A stretch of 64,000 bases of DNA. Source: Lachnotalea sp. AF33-28 (GTDB lineage: Bacteria > Bacillota > Clostridia > Lachnospirales > Lachnospiraceae). Position 1 is the stretch's first letter. Every line of letters starts with the position of its first letter. This document shows, piece by piece, positions 7,592 through 17,145 of the stretch. The stretch is taken from the NCBI RefSeq assembly GCF_003477885.1, contig NZ_QUEE01000006.1, forward strand, positions 186,001 to 250,000. Reading direction: 5' to 3'. The translations under genes were made by a program, and so were the position numbers. The notes under the pieces are model-generated. The model made no database searches. It was given only the letters and a program-made list of their open reading frames with translations, and was not told the DNA's origin.

Positions 7592-9850
7592 ATGAGAATT
7601 ATGTCTAAAAGAGAGCACCTGGCGGATTATCAAAAAAGCGTCAGATTTCTGGTTGTTTCTCTGTCCCTGCTGGCCTGTTCCATACTCATTGTGATTTTAT
7701 TGATGATATACTTTGCCAAAGCACAGAAGGAAACTGTTGAAAAATCCATGATAAACCAGTTAAACCAGACTCATCACAATTTGCTTATGACCACCCGGAA
7801 TATGGAGTATCTGGCCAGACAGATTTATTTTGATCCGGCTCTGACAGCCTACAGCGTCGGCACAGACCGGGCGGATTTCGCACAGAGTGTGGCTGCGGCT
7901 AATCAGCTTAGCATGTATCTGGCAAATTATAATTATCTGCATTCGATTTATTATTATAATGCGAGGCTTAATGAATTTTACACTTCACATACCGGGAATG
8001 TGTTTAAACGGGAGGTGTTCTTTGATGTAGGAGCAGCGGATCTGGTATCTGATTTTTTGGATTATGACGGATTACTGATCAGGCGCACTATACCGGTGCC
8101 ATATCAGCAAGTCGAAAAGGAAGTATATACGGTGTTTTGCTATGACAAGTCAGCGGCCAATCAGGAACAGCGCAATATTGTAATGATCAATATGAATGCG
8201 GAGTATATACTGCAGTATCTTCAGGCAAATAATCAGGAAAATGGACAGGAAAGCAGCGGCTGTACCGTATTGCTGAATAAGGAAGGGGAGCTTTTAGGAA
8301 TTACTCCCCATGATTATATGGGCGGTGGTGATATACAGGCTATTCGGGAACAGGTGCTTGACCGTGAGGATGTCCGACGTAATTTTACTGTCAGTATAGA
8401 AGGCAAAAAAATGTTTGTGGTATTTATGCCTTCGGAAAGCGTGAACTGGATACTTGTCGGCATACAACCCTACGACCGATTGTTTCATCAGGCGAACCGG
8501 ATGTTTATAACTGTTCTCATTGTGAGCTTCATTGTTGTGGGAGTACTTACCGTATTCATTGCACTTTTGCCCGGAAAGGTGATAACACCTATGGCCGCGA
8601 TGGAGAGCCTTGTAGAAATTGAAAAAAGCAATCGCCAGAGCATGGCCTGGATTATGCAGCAACAATATCTTAAAATGCTTCTGCACACTGATATGCGTAA
8701 TAACAGGGACGAGGTTAAAACTAAGCTGTCATGGCTGGAGTGCAGGATAAATATGGATGCGGAATATCTGCTGTTTTTGTTCGTATTTGATTTCGAACGC
8801 ATGATGATGGAGGACAAACCGGCAGAACAGATCAAACGACAGGTGATGCAAAGGATAACAGAGGTTTACTGTTCGCAGGAACTGGAACTGGATAATTTTT
8901 TCGTGGATATGGATTTTAATCAGATTGTCTGGGCGGTGAGCCGGGAACATGCTGGGCTGATCAGTGAAGATAACTATTATATTCTGCGCCATATGATCGA
9001 AGAGGTACATCAGAAGACACAGGTTTGGTTTTCTGTGATAGTGAGTGAAAACAGTGCAGATCTGTTTGGTCTGGAACGGATTTATGCTAAAACTGGATCG
9101 TGTCAGGAACAGCTCTTTATCACAGGTCCTGGCAGTATCATAGAGGCTGTAAACCAAGCGAAGATTCAACAGGCGGATTATATTTATCCGTCCTTATTGG
9201 AAGAACATATGCTCAATGCTATCCGCCAGGGAGACGGGATGGAAGGCATGAACTGTTTCGATAAACTGATTGACAAAGCGGTGGCAGCAGGACAGAGCAA
9301 TGTAGTGATGTTTACTCTAAGGCATGCCGCTATGAGTCTGAAAACTTTGCTGTCCTCGTATAAAAGCGCAGAGCCATTGCCAGAAGGTATACATGATGTG
9401 ATACCTGGCCTGGATCTTTATAACTGCAAAACAGTGAAAGAGGCGAGAGAACTGTTTTGCCAGGCGATTTTAGAATTGTCAGAGCTGTATCAGAAGCCGC
9501 AGGATTCCAGGCACAATCAGATCGTCAGTGATGCCGTTCAGATCATTAAGGACAGCTATGGAGATCCGGACCTGGATCTGAACCGTCTCGCCGGGGAGGC
9601 GAAGCTTTCCGCAGTATATTTCGGAAGGATGTTTAAAAAGATAACAGGTAAAACTGCCGGCAACTACATACAGGAGTACCGGATAGAGATGGCGAAGGAA
9701 CTGTTGGATAAGACGCAGGACAGTGTCCAGAAGATTGCGGAGAAGACAGGATTTTCGAGTACCAGTTATTTCAGCACGGTGTTCCGCAAACTGTGCCGGA
9801 TGTCTCCCAATGAATACCGCCACAGACCGGAGAATGAACAGAAAATGTAA
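7592..9850 (+). CDS. Membrane-anchored AraC-family regulator, YesS-like
   Basis: A 752-residue one-protein sensor and regulator. A hydrophobic segment at about residues 20-48 and a second at about 300-330 enclose an extracellular sensing region of roughly 250 residues, as in Cache-type sensors. A cytoplasmic middle region follows, and the last ~100 residues are two AraC helix-turn-helix units (the second contains VQKIAEKTGFSSTSYFSTVFRK). The family senses a sugar or its binding protein outside the cell and activates neighbouring carbohydrate genes. It sits inside the first sugar operon and probably controls it. The start ATG at 7592 follows AAGGGGGATGG. Confidence 0.85.
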   Translation: MRIMSKREHLADYQKSVRFLVVSLSLLACSILIVILLMIYFAKAQKETVEKSMINQLNQTHHNLLMTTRNMEYLARQIYFDPALTAYSVGTDRADFAQSVAAANQLSMYLANYNYLHSIYYYNARLNEFYTSHTGNVFKREVFFDVGAADLVSDFLDYDGLLIRRTIPVPYQQVEKEVYTVFCYDKSAANQEQRNIVMINMNAEYILQYLQANNQENGQESSGCTVLLNKEGELLGITPHDYMGGGDIQAIREQVLDREDVRRNFTVSIEGKKMFVVFMPSESVNWILVGIQPYDRLFHQANRMFITVLIVSFIVVGVLTVFIALLPGKVITPMAAMESLVEIEKSNRQSMAWIMQQQYLKMLLHTDMRNNRDEVKTKLSWLECRINMDAEYLLFLFVFDFERMMMEDKPAEQIKRQVMQRITEVYCSQELELDNFFVDMDFNQIVWAVSREHAGLISEDNYYILRHMIEEVHQKTQVWFSVIVSENSADLFGLERIYAKTGSCQEQLFITGPGSIIEAVNQAKIQQADYIYPSLLEEHMLNAIRQGDGMEGMNCFDKLIDKAVAAGQSNVVMFTLRHAAMSLKTLLSSYKSAEPLPEGIHDVIPGLDLYNCKTVKEARELFCQAILELSELYQKPQDSRHNQIVSDAVQIIKDSYGDPDLDLNRLAGEAKLSAVYFGRMFKKITGKTAGNYIQEYRIEMAKELLDKTQDSVQKIAEKTGFSSTSYFSTVFRKLCRMSPNEYRHRPENEQKM

Positions 9851-9867
9851 TAAGAAGGAGTAGAGCA

Positions 9868-10866
9868 ATGAATATATTGGTATTGTTACCGGAGGGCCCT
9901 GTCCGCGATCGTTTTTTTACAGAGGAAAACAGAATGGAACTGGAATGTCTCGGAACCGTAACATGGAATTGCTTAGGCAGGCATTACAGCCAGGAGGAAC
10001 TAAGAGAGTTGCTTGGCGGGACGGATGTGGTTGTGACGGGATGGGGAACGCCCGGTGTAAAGGGAAGCATGATCAAACAGGTACGAAGGCAGCTTCTAGC
10101 TCATATGGGCGGAAGCGTTGCGCCATATACGGATCAGTCTGCATTCGATAAAGGGCTGGAAGTGACCTGTGCTAATGAGATATTTGCAAAAAGCGTGGCG
10201 GAGGGCACAATGGCTTACATCCTGGCGGGATTAAGGCAAATTCCGTTCTGGGACAGGAATTTAAAGGCAGGAGAATGGAGGAACGACACCTTTTCCAACC
10301 ATTCGCTGATGAAAAAACGTGTAGGAATTACCGGATACGGAGCGGTAGCGAGAAATCTGCTGCCGCTGCTTAAGGCGTTTGATGCTGAGATTCTGCTTAA
10401 CAGCAGCCACCTGTCTGAAGAGGACTGCAGCAGGCTGAAGGTGAAGCAGGCATCTTTGGATGAAATCTTTGAAACTTGTGATGTGATTTCCCTGCACAAT
10501 GGCTTGAATGAGGAAACAGGCGGCATGATTACCCGAAGGCTTTTGGAGAAGATAAAGAAAGATGCACTGTTTGTAAATACGGCCAGAGGAGGACTCGTGG
10601 ATGAGGAGGCGCTGGCAGATTTGCTGCAGGCGGAACGTTTCTATGCGGTGCTTGATGTCTATCAAACGGAACCTCTGCCTGTAAATTCAAGGTTTTGTAA
10701 GCTGTCACGAGCTATTTTAATGCCGCATATGGCGGGCCCTGCGAGTGACCTGTACGGTTTGTGCGGAAAAACAGTGGTGGAAGAAATCGCAAGATTCGTA
10801 CGGGGAGAGGCGCTTAAGTACGAAGTGAAGGCGGAGTCCCTTTCCTATATGACAGCGAAAGGGTAA
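9868..10866 (+). CDS. D-isomer-specific 2-hydroxyacid dehydrogenase
   Basis: A 332-residue NAD(P)-dependent dehydrogenase of the phosphoglycerate/glyoxylate reductase family. The Rossmann motif is VGITGYGAVAR at about residue 150. The substrate-binding Arg is in NTARGGLVDEEAL (about 237), the catalytic pair Glu is in YQTEPLP, and the His is H287 in MPHMAGPA. It reduces a 2-keto acid or oxidises a 2-hydroxy acid. GAAGGAG precedes the ATG, 17 bases after the AraC gene, so it closes the operon. With the isomerase at 1339 it suggests that the imported sugar is handled as an acid or keto form; the substrate is unknown. Confidence 0.85.
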   Translation: MNILVLLPEGPVRDRFFTEENRMELECLGTVTWNCLGRHYSQEELRELLGGTDVVVTGWGTPGVKGSMIKQVRRQLLAHMGGSVAPYTDQSAFDKGLEVTCANEIFAKSVAEGTMAYILAGLRQIPFWDRNLKAGEWRNDTFSNHSLMKKRVGITGYGAVARNLLPLLKAFDAEILLNSSHLSEEDCSRLKVKQASLDEIFETCDVISLHNGLNEETGGMITRRLLEKIKKDALFVNTARGGLVDEEALADLLQAERFYAVLDVYQTEPLPVNSRFCKLSRAILMPHMAGPASDLYGLCGKTVVEEIARFVRGEALKYEVKAESLSYMTAKG

Positions 10867-11072
10867 AGCGACCATCACGGGCTAATCCGTACGGTAAATG
10901 TGCGGAGTCAGAAAATCACCTCTTAATATCAATAATTTATTCTTTTATGTAATGGTCTGCATGGGCTGGGGCTGAAATTCGTCATCCATATCATGCGCGG
11001 GATCCCCCGCCTGGCTGCCCATATGCATTGTCCTGTGTCCGGCACGGATGTGACGGCGGATATGGTGGCCGA

Positions 11073-11110
11073 CCGGGTTCCATCTGCGGATGGAACCCGG
11101 ATATTTTTTT
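11073..11110 (+). terminator. Strong intrinsic terminator
   Basis: A perfect 12-bp stem (CCGGGTTCCATC at 11073-11084, GATGGAACCCGG at 11089-11100) with a TGCG tetraloop is followed by ATATTTTTTT. It separates the first sugar operon from the GH2 operon. Confidence 0.92.
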
Positions 11111-11247
11111 GCGCCTGTCAGCACACATTTCACAAAGTAGAGACTGCTTAATAAGTATAGTGCAGCACTTCCGGAAGAACTTCATCCGTGCCGAAAGACC
11201 GTCTGTGTATCGCTGCGTACGGCAGGAGGATACGAAGAGAGTATAAA

Positions 11248-11292
11248 TGTCATAAAACATCACTGGAACGCATGCGGATATATTTTTATAAT
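11248..11292 (+). promoter_or_regulatory. Promoter of the GH2 operon with shared regulon motif
   Basis: A -10 box TATAAT lies at 11287-11292. The motif AAAACATCACTGGAA at 11254-11268, extended upstream as TGTnAn, ends 18 bases before it, so CTGGAA takes the -35 position. The same 15 bases occur at the same place before the transporter operon at 20247-20261. A poor -35 with a conserved adjacent motif is what one expects of an activator-dependent promoter, here probably driven by the YesN-like regulator at 18884. Confidence 0.65.
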
Positions 11293-11361
11293 AAAGGCAG
11301 AATGCCAGGAATGCGCCTGTTTAAAATGCGCGCCGGCAATTGAAATCCGGAAGGAGCAAAT

Positions 11362-14300
11362 ATGATGGATACAGTAAAAAGCAGCCGGAGGGACTGCTTA
11401 TGCCTGAACGGCGAGTGGGACTTTATGCCGTATCTGGACCGGGAGGCCGCGGATGAGCTGCCGGATCCCATTGTCTATGAAGAGGAAAAGGTATGCGTGC
11501 CTTCTTCCTGGAGAGGATTTGACGATAAATTTCATATCCCGGAGTATGATTTCGCTCCGATGGATGTCTTTGCCTATCCTAAGCATTGGGCAAAAGCGGA
11601 GGCCGGACTGCTGCATCGGACGTTTCGTGTACCGGAAGAATGGAAGGGGAAAAAGATCGTCCTGCGATGCGACGGCGTGTTTCAGAAATCGGTCATATGG
11701 CTGGATCGGATAAAGGCCGGCACCTTTTCAGAGGCGTTTCTTCCGATCTGTCTGGATATCACTCCCCTGGTCAGATACGGAGAAGAACAGGAACTCTATG
11801 TCCAATGCGGCCCGTTTGATACGGTGGAGATCCCCTCCGGCGCGAGGAAGACAACCGGGCTCGGCGGAAACTGGTTCGGGCGCTTTGCCAGGGGGATCTG
11901 GCAGGATATTTACCTAAGCGCGCTGCCTTTTGCGCGGGTGGAAGACGTGGAAATCACGACGTCTGTGAGAAACGGCATAATCGAGGGCAGGATACTGGTG
12001 GAAAATGAAGCGGATACTCCTCTGTGCGGAACACTGGCTATCCGCGTATCGGAATGGAAGTCCGGACGGGTCATGTGGGAGGCAGAACAGAGCATCGTTC
12101 TAAATCCGCTGTCTGAAAAGGAAATATACTATAAAAGGCCATGGAAGGATGCCGTTTACTGGGATACGGAGAATCCGTTTCTTTACTGCTGGGAGACAAA
12201 ACTGACCGCAGCAGACGGTCGCTACGATGTGCATACCGTGCGTTTTGGCTTCAGGGAGTTTTGGACGGAGGGAGATCTGTTTTATCTCAACGGCATTCCG
12301 ATAAAGCTTCGGGGGGATTCCTGGCATTTCCAGGGAGCTGTGCAGCAGACGAAGGCATATGCAGAAAACTGGTTTAGCATCTGCAGGGAGAGCGGCGTGA
12401 ACAGCGTCCGTCTTCATGCGGAGCCGCATCCGGCATATTATCTGGATGCCGCGGATGAGATGGGCATGCTGATCGTGGATGAAACGGCCATTTACGGATC
12501 GGGAAAAGCCATGGACGCTTCCTGTCCGGTTTTTCTGGATAACTGCAGGAGACATGTACAGGAACTGGTAAAACGGGATCGAAACCATCCGAGCGTGGTG
12601 ATCTGGAGCCTGGAAAATGAAATGCGCTGGGTGGAAGGGCGGGATGTATATAAAAAACATATTCCCGGCCTGATGGCGCTGATGCATGCTGCGGATCATG
12701 CAGGCAGGCCGATCTCCCTGGACGGGGATAACCGCCTCATATCCGGTGAACATACGGAAATTGCCAGCCTTCACTATAATATTGACGGCACCATCAGCCA
12801 GTGGGATCACAGCACGCCGCTGACAATCGGGGAGCACGGAGGCCATTGGTATCTATGCCCTCAGAACGCTTCGATGTATGAGGGGATGGGAGTCTATACG
12901 GATTCGGAAGTCTGCTGCCATGCGGTGGCCCTGAAGGAAAAGCTGTTTCTGGAATATGCGAGGCGCATGGATGTGACCGGCATCTCCAGCTTTAATATCG
13001 CGCATTATTTTGCTGTCAGCATGCCGGACCGGGATATCCCGCTTCCGCCTGTGGACCGCGAGGGCAGATGGGGAGTATATCCGAAACTGATCCGCAAGTA
13101 TTCTATGACCATAGGAAACGGGATTCTGGAGAAATACGGATACCCTCGGTATAAGCCAAACCCTGCCTATCCGCTGATCGCGGAGGCGATGCGCCCCGTA
13201 ACGGCCATCTTAAGAGAGTATGATCAGGCCTTTTACGAGGGCAGGGCATTTATCCGAACCTTTGATATATATCATGATGTGCAAAGCAGAGTATCACTCC
13301 GCCTGGAGGTGGAGTGCGTGCAGGAAAAAAGAAGCGTCTGCCGGACCGCCTTTTGCCTGGACATGGATCCGGCCGGCCATGAGGTCAGAACCGTGGAAGT
13401 GCTGCCCTGTCTCTGCGGCGGGGATGAACCGGAGACCATGATACTTAGCTGGCGGCTTTTTGCCGGCGAGAAGATGGTAGAAAAAAAGGAAAAAAGCTAT
13501 AAGATCTTTCCGGCATTCCGAGGGACGGATAAGCGGATGAGTACGGCTTTCCTCTATGTGGGAATAAACGGATCCGAGTACAGGCTGCTTGAACGGCAGT
13601 TTGGAAATGTGACCCTGTGGGAAGAACAGGAGCAGATGCCGGATGGAGCGCTTATCATTATCGGAAGCCACCAGACCGACCGATTCGAGTGGCTGGAAGA
13701 GCGGATGGACGGATGGATCCGGGACGGACATCCCATCCTGTGCCTGGCACAGCACGCGTTTGCGTATGGGGACCTGGAATTGGAATGCAGGATGTATCTG
13801 GGAGCCTATGAGGGCTGCCGGAGCCATCCGCTGCTTATGGGGATGGACCGGAATGCGTTTTTCTATTGGAACGGGGAGATCAGTGAGGCTGGGCCGGTTC
13901 CGGACTTTTTATGGGCGTACCGCAAAGCAGAGGCCGGCAATATACGCTACCCTCTGGAATGCGGCTGCGGGGATTTCGGAGACGGCGGCGATCTGTGGTC
14001 GGCTCTGGTGGAATACCGCTTTGATGAATCCTCTATGCTGCTCTGTCAGCTGGAACTGGAACAGTATTATGAGAAAGTTCCCTATGCCGCACAGCTTTTG
14101 GAGCGGATGGCTGCTTACCTGCTCATGAGACAGGAAGAGATACGGCAGAAGGAAAGAAAGGTGTTATATATCGGCTGTGAGGAAGGCAGCAGCCTGCCCG
14201 GTCTGCTGGATGAGACAAAAGCGGCCTGGAAGATGCTTTTTGAAGACGGTATCCAGACGGAGAAGCTGCCGGAGCGGGGCTGCCTGTTAGCAGATGCGGC

Positions 14301-15345
14301 CTGGATAAAAGGGAGGGAAACCTGGCTTTCCCAATGGGCTGCGGGCGGAGGGCATCTGCTGATTCAGGGGTTAAGGCCCGGCATGGAGGAGAGCATTGCG
14401 CTGCTTGCCGGCGCGGATATAGAGATTCTTCCGGAAACGGTCTGGCAGTTTGAAACACTTGACGGTGACTTTTTAAGGGATATCTCCATTGCGGACTGCT
14501 ATGGCATGGATCTGGTGCATATGTGTCCAAGAAGAGTAGAAAACAGAAAACTGTGTGAGTATACCGTACAAAGCGGTGAGGGCAGCATGCTCGCCCGCAG
14601 AACCGCAAAAACGGTGTGGGAAGATACCTTCGTTAAGAAACATTCCGCGGAGTACTGCCGCCGCTCTCTGGTGGAGATCAACCGGCGGAAGGAGGAAACG
14701 CGCGGCGGCTGTGCCTGGCAGTTCGATTTGGGCAGGGGACGGATACTGATCAGCCAGATTGCGGCGGACGGCGGTTACGGTAAATCCGTGCGGCTGTATA
14801 CGGGGATACTGGATCGGGAACATATTTCGTTTGCCAGAAAGAGCTTCCGGACCGAAGCGGCGTTTCGCGCCAGGGAAGAGATGAGGCAGGCAGTTAACGA
14901 ATGGATGGTTCTTCCCTGTGAACCGTGGCAGGACTTGGAGGCGATGCGCAGGTATTATACCGATCCTGAATATTCCCTTAATAATTTAGGTGAGGGGCTG
15001 TACGGATGGATGAAAAAGGCGGAAAAGTGCAGAAGCGACGGAGGCTGGGTCTTAGTGGACCAATGGAATGGATGTCCCCTGTTTATGACATGTTTTGTCT
15101 GTACGGAAGTAAAGACCGAAGTCCGGCTCTGCCTTAATGCCAGCCGAAGCGCACGTGTTTACTGTAACGGTGAACCGGCAGGGGATACTGTCTGGCTGAA
15201 ACCCGGGAGCAATGTGTTCTGTGTGGAAGCTAAGCCGGGTAAAGAGCCGTTTCGGATGCGGCTGCGCCTGACGGATGGCGGCGGACATGCACTGGCAGGC
15301 AGGCTGTGGTACCGTCTGACTGTGGATGAGATTGATCCCAAATAG
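11362..15345 (+). CDS. Large glycoside hydrolase family 2 protein
   Basis: A 1327-residue cytoplasmic enzyme of the GH2 family (beta-galactosidase, beta-glucuronidase, beta-mannosidase type). An N-terminal sugar-binding sandwich begins CLNGEWDFMPYL, an Ig-like domain follows, then the TIM barrel starting near residue 300. The acid/base Glu is in HPSVVIWSLENEM (about residue 420). A probable nucleophile Glu lies in TIGEHGG at about 489, with His-Gly-Gly rather than the more usual Tyr/Phe-Gly. More than 600 residues follow the barrel, making it longer than most GH2 enzymes; they contain beta-rich stretches I cannot assign. No signal peptide is present. The ATG at 11362 follows GGAAGGAG. Context suggests removal of side-chain sugars from imported pectic fragments. 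Confidence 0.82.
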   Translation: MMDTVKSSRRDCLCLNGEWDFMPYLDREAADELPDPIVYEEEKVCVPSSWRGFDDKFHIPEYDFAPMDVFAYPKHWAKAEAGLLHRTFRVPEEWKGKKIVLRCDGVFQKSVIWLDRIKAGTFSEAFLPICLDITPLVRYGEEQELYVQCGPFDTVEIPSGARKTTGLGGNWFGRFARGIWQDIYLSALPFARVEDVEITTSVRNGIIEGRILVENEADTPLCGTLAIRVSEWKSGRVMWEAEQSIVLNPLSEKEIYYKRPWKDAVYWDTENPFLYCWETKLTAADGRYDVHTVRFGFREFWTEGDLFYLNGIPIKLRGDSWHFQGAVQQTKAYAENWFSICRESGVNSVRLHAEPHPAYYLDAADEMGMLIVDETAIYGSGKAMDASCPVFLDNCRRHVQELVKRDRNHPSVVIWSLENEMRWVEGRDVYKKHIPGLMALMHAADHAGRPISLDGDNRLISGEHTEIASLHYNIDGTISQWDHSTPLTIGEHGGHWYLCPQNASMYEGMGVYTDSEVCCHAVALKEKLFLEYARRMDVTGISSFNIAHYFAVSMPDRDIPLPPVDREGRWGVYPKLIRKYSMTIGNGILEKYGYPRYKPNPAYPLIAEAMRPVTAILREYDQAFYEGRAFIRTFDIYHDVQSRVSLRLEVECVQEKRSVCRTAFCLDMDPAGHEVRTVEVLPCLCGGDEPETMILSWRLFAGEKMVEKKEKSYKIFPAFRGTDKRMSTAFLYVGINGSEYRLLERQFGNVTLWEEQEQMPDGALIIIGSHQTDRFEWLEERMDGWIRDGHPILCLAQHAFAYGDLELECRMYLGAYEGCRSHPLLMGMDRNAFFYWNGEISEAGPVPDFLWAYRKAEAGNIRYPLECGCGDFGDGGDLWSALVEYRFDESSMLLCQLELEQYYEKVPYAAQLLERMAAYLLMRQEEIRQKERKVLYIGCEEGSSLPGLLDETKAAWKMLFEDGIQTEKLPERGCLLADAAWIKGRETWLSQWAAGGGHLLIQGLRPGMEESIALLAGADIEILPETVWQFETLDGDFLRDISIADCYGMDLVHMCPRRVENRKLCEYTVQSGEGSMLARRTAKTVWEDTFVKKHSAEYCRRSLVEINRRKEETRGGCAWQFDLGRGRILISQIAADGGYGKSVRLYTGILDREHISFARKSFRTEAAFRAREEMRQAVNEWMVLPCEPWQDLEAMRRYYTDPEYSLNNLGEGLYGWMKKAEKCRSDGGWVLVDQWNGCPLFMTCFVCTEVKTEVRLCLNASRSARVYCNGEPAGDTVWLKPGSNVFCVEAKPGKEPFRMRLRLTDGGGHALAGRLWYRLTVDEIDPK

Positions 15346-15365
15346 AGGACAAAAAGGAGAATAGC

Positions 15366-16424
15366 ATGTTAGAAAGAATAAAGAAAAAGCTGACGGATGA
15401 AAAAGATCTGTGTGTGGTTTATCTGGGAGGGTCCATTACGGAAGGAGCTGGCGCATCGGCGCAGGACAGGAGATGGGCATCCCGTATACAGGCGTGGCTT
15501 GAGGAAAACTGGCCGGATACGCGCTGGAGGAGCCATAACGCGGGAATCGGCGGGACGAACTCAGAGTTTGGCGTATTCCGCCTCCAGCACGATGTCCTGT
15601 CCCAAAAGCCGGATCTGGTATTTGTGGAGTTCGCCGTGAATGATTATAAGACGGATGGGAACCAGTGCAGAAATGCAATGGAAGGTATTGTCCGGGGAAT
15701 ATGGACAAAACTGCCTGAGACGGAGATCGTGTTTGTATTGACGGCGACCGTAAAGATGGAAGAGGAGTGTTATCGTATAGGACAGGTTCCCGAGTCGGTC
15801 ATCATCCATGAGCAGGTAGCCTCTTATTATCATATCCCTGTGATCCATGTGGGAGAAGAACTGCTTGAGCAGATCCGCAGGGAAGGGGCTGCTCCTGAAA
15901 CCTATCTGCCGGATGGGGTGCATCCCAATGACAGGGGGCACGCCGTTTACTACGAAACGATAAAAGAATACCTGCTGAAGGGAATCTACGGTTTGGCCCG
16001 CCGTCCACTGCCTCCGCCCATGGGAGATTTGAGGTACGGCAATGTGCGGATGCTTGATGCGGTGAAAACTGCAGAGACGGATTTTTGCAGAGAGGCCATC
16101 TCCCTCTGCGGCCGGTATACCGGGTATATCAGCAGCAATGTGCCGGGACAGGCCGGCAGAGTAGAATTTGACGGCACAGGAATCGGCGTCTACTGGATGA
16201 TCGGTGCGGATTCCGGCATCATGGAATACCGGATCGACGGGGGGAAGATGCAGGCCAAGTCATCCTGGGATACCTATGCGCTACGGTTTGACCGGTGCAA
16301 TCACTGTATGCTCGCATCGGGGCTTGAGGAAGGAAGACACGTCCTTGAATTTAAGGTGTCGGGGGATAAAGACGAAGGTTCTCTCGGGCATTTCCTGCGG
16401 ATTGCCGCGTTTTTGGTGATGTAG
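15366..16424 (+). CDS. SGNH/GDSL-family esterase, YesT/YesY-like
   Basis: A 352-residue SGNH hydrolase. Block I is YLGGSITEGAG with the nucleophile Ser23; Gly and Asn of blocks II and III are in AGIGGTNSEFG and EFAVNDYKT; and the catalytic Asp183/His186 are in DGVHPNDRGH. After about residue 215 comes a second, beta-rich domain of 130 residues that may bind sugar. In the comparable Bacillus yes cluster such enzymes remove acetyl groups from rhamnogalacturonan; that substrate is an inference here. No signal peptide, so it should act after import. It follows the GH2 gene by 20 bases, with AAAAGGAG ahead of the ATG. Confidence 0.82.
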   Translation: MLERIKKKLTDEKDLCVVYLGGSITEGAGASAQDRRWASRIQAWLEENWPDTRWRSHNAGIGGTNSEFGVFRLQHDVLSQKPDLVFVEFAVNDYKTDGNQCRNAMEGIVRGIWTKLPETEIVFVLTATVKMEEECYRIGQVPESVIIHEQVASYYHIPVIHVGEELLEQIRREGAAPETYLPDGVHPNDRGHAVYYETIKEYLLKGIYGLARRPLPPPMGDLRYGNVRMLDAVKTAETDFCREAISLCGRYTGYISSNVPGQAGRVEFDGTGIGVYWMIGADSGIMEYRIDGGKMQAKSSWDTYALRFDRCNHCMLASGLEEGRHVLEFKVSGDKDEGSLGHFLRIAAFLVM

Positions 16425-16474
16425 ATTGCCTGCATCGGGAAATTCCTATTGAATAAAAAATAAGGAGGAACTGT

Positions 16475-17137
16475 ATGGATCAGTTGTTAAATCCGGAAAA
16501 TGCATTTTTTAGCATTGTACGGAAGATTGTGGATCTCGTGTGGCTTAGTGTTCTGTGGGCGGTCTGCTCCGTATTTGTGGTTACGGCCGGAGCGGCCACC
16601 AGCGGTCTGTATTATGCGGTGGTGAAGAATATCCGGAGGGGGCGCAGTTATCCTTCCCGGGAATTCTTTTATGGAATGAAAGAAAACTTTTGGAAAGCTA
16701 CCGCAGTGTGGATGGTGATCCTTATGTTTCTCGCCATGATGCTGGTGGGCGATGTACCGCTCTTTGCCGCATTTTTTAAGCTGGAGACGGCCGGAGACGC
16801 CGCTTTTTCCGCGCTGTTTTTCCTGAAGCTGCTCATCCCGGCACTTGTATTTCTGTACGCATTTCCTATGATGAGCCGCTTTGAGATGAACGTAGTTGCC
16901 ATATTCGAAAAATCACTGATCCTGTCCTTACGTCACATCATCCGTACGGTCTCGCTGGTGCTGCTCTTATTTGCGACAATCGTTCTGGCAGCCGCGGAAC
17001 CGCTGTTTTTGCTGTTCTTTTTGCCCGGTCTATACTGCCTGGCAGCTTCTTATCTGCTGGAGCCTGTGTGGAAACGCTATACAAAAGCCCTTAATGACGG
17101 TGAAGAACCGGAAACGGATGCGTGGTATATGGAGTAA
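16475..17137 (+). CDS. DUF624 membrane protein, YesL family
   Basis: A 220-residue integral membrane protein with about five hydrophobic segments and the DUF624/YesL opening (LVWLSVLWAVCSVFVVTAGA) followed by TSGLYYAVVKNIRRG. The function of the family is unknown, but it regularly sits beside YesMN-type two-component systems and LplB-type transporters, as it does here. TAAGGAGGAACTG precedes the ATG. Its stop is only 8 bases from the convergent end of the sensor kinase gene, with no terminator between them. Confidence 0.85.
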   Translation: MDQLLNPENAFFSIVRKIVDLVWLSVLWAVCSVFVVTAGAATSGLYYAVVKNIRRGRSYPSREFFYGMKENFWKATAVWMVILMFLAMMLVGDVPLFAAFFKLETAGDAAFSALFFLKLLIPALVFLYAFPMMSRFEMNVVAIFEKSLILSLRHIIRTVSLVLLLFATIVLAAAEPLFLLFFLPGLYCLAASYLLEPVWKRYTKALNDGEEPETDAWYME

Positions 17138-17145
17138 ACCGGATG

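Larger units (their letters stand above)
10867..11361 (+). other. 495-base intergenic region with terminator and promoter
   Basis: No gene is recognised here. The first 200 bases show no convincing coding or RNA family, then comes a strong terminator at 11073-11110. The remaining 250 bases hold the promoter of the GH2 operon (motif at 11248-11268 and -10 box at 11287-11292). The terminator lies more than 200 bases after the dehydrogenase stop, so either that operon has a long 3' end or a short unannotated RNA ends there. Confidence 0.5.

Noticed and set aside
12100..12846. A 248-codon minus-strand frame inside the GH2 gene
   Set aside because: Low-complexity, His/Arg/Pro-rich translation and full overlap with GH2 catalytic motifs mark it as a shadow.
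17138..17145. A bidirectional terminator between the YesL and sensor kinase genes
   Set aside because: Only 8 bases separate the convergent stops and no stem-loop is present there.
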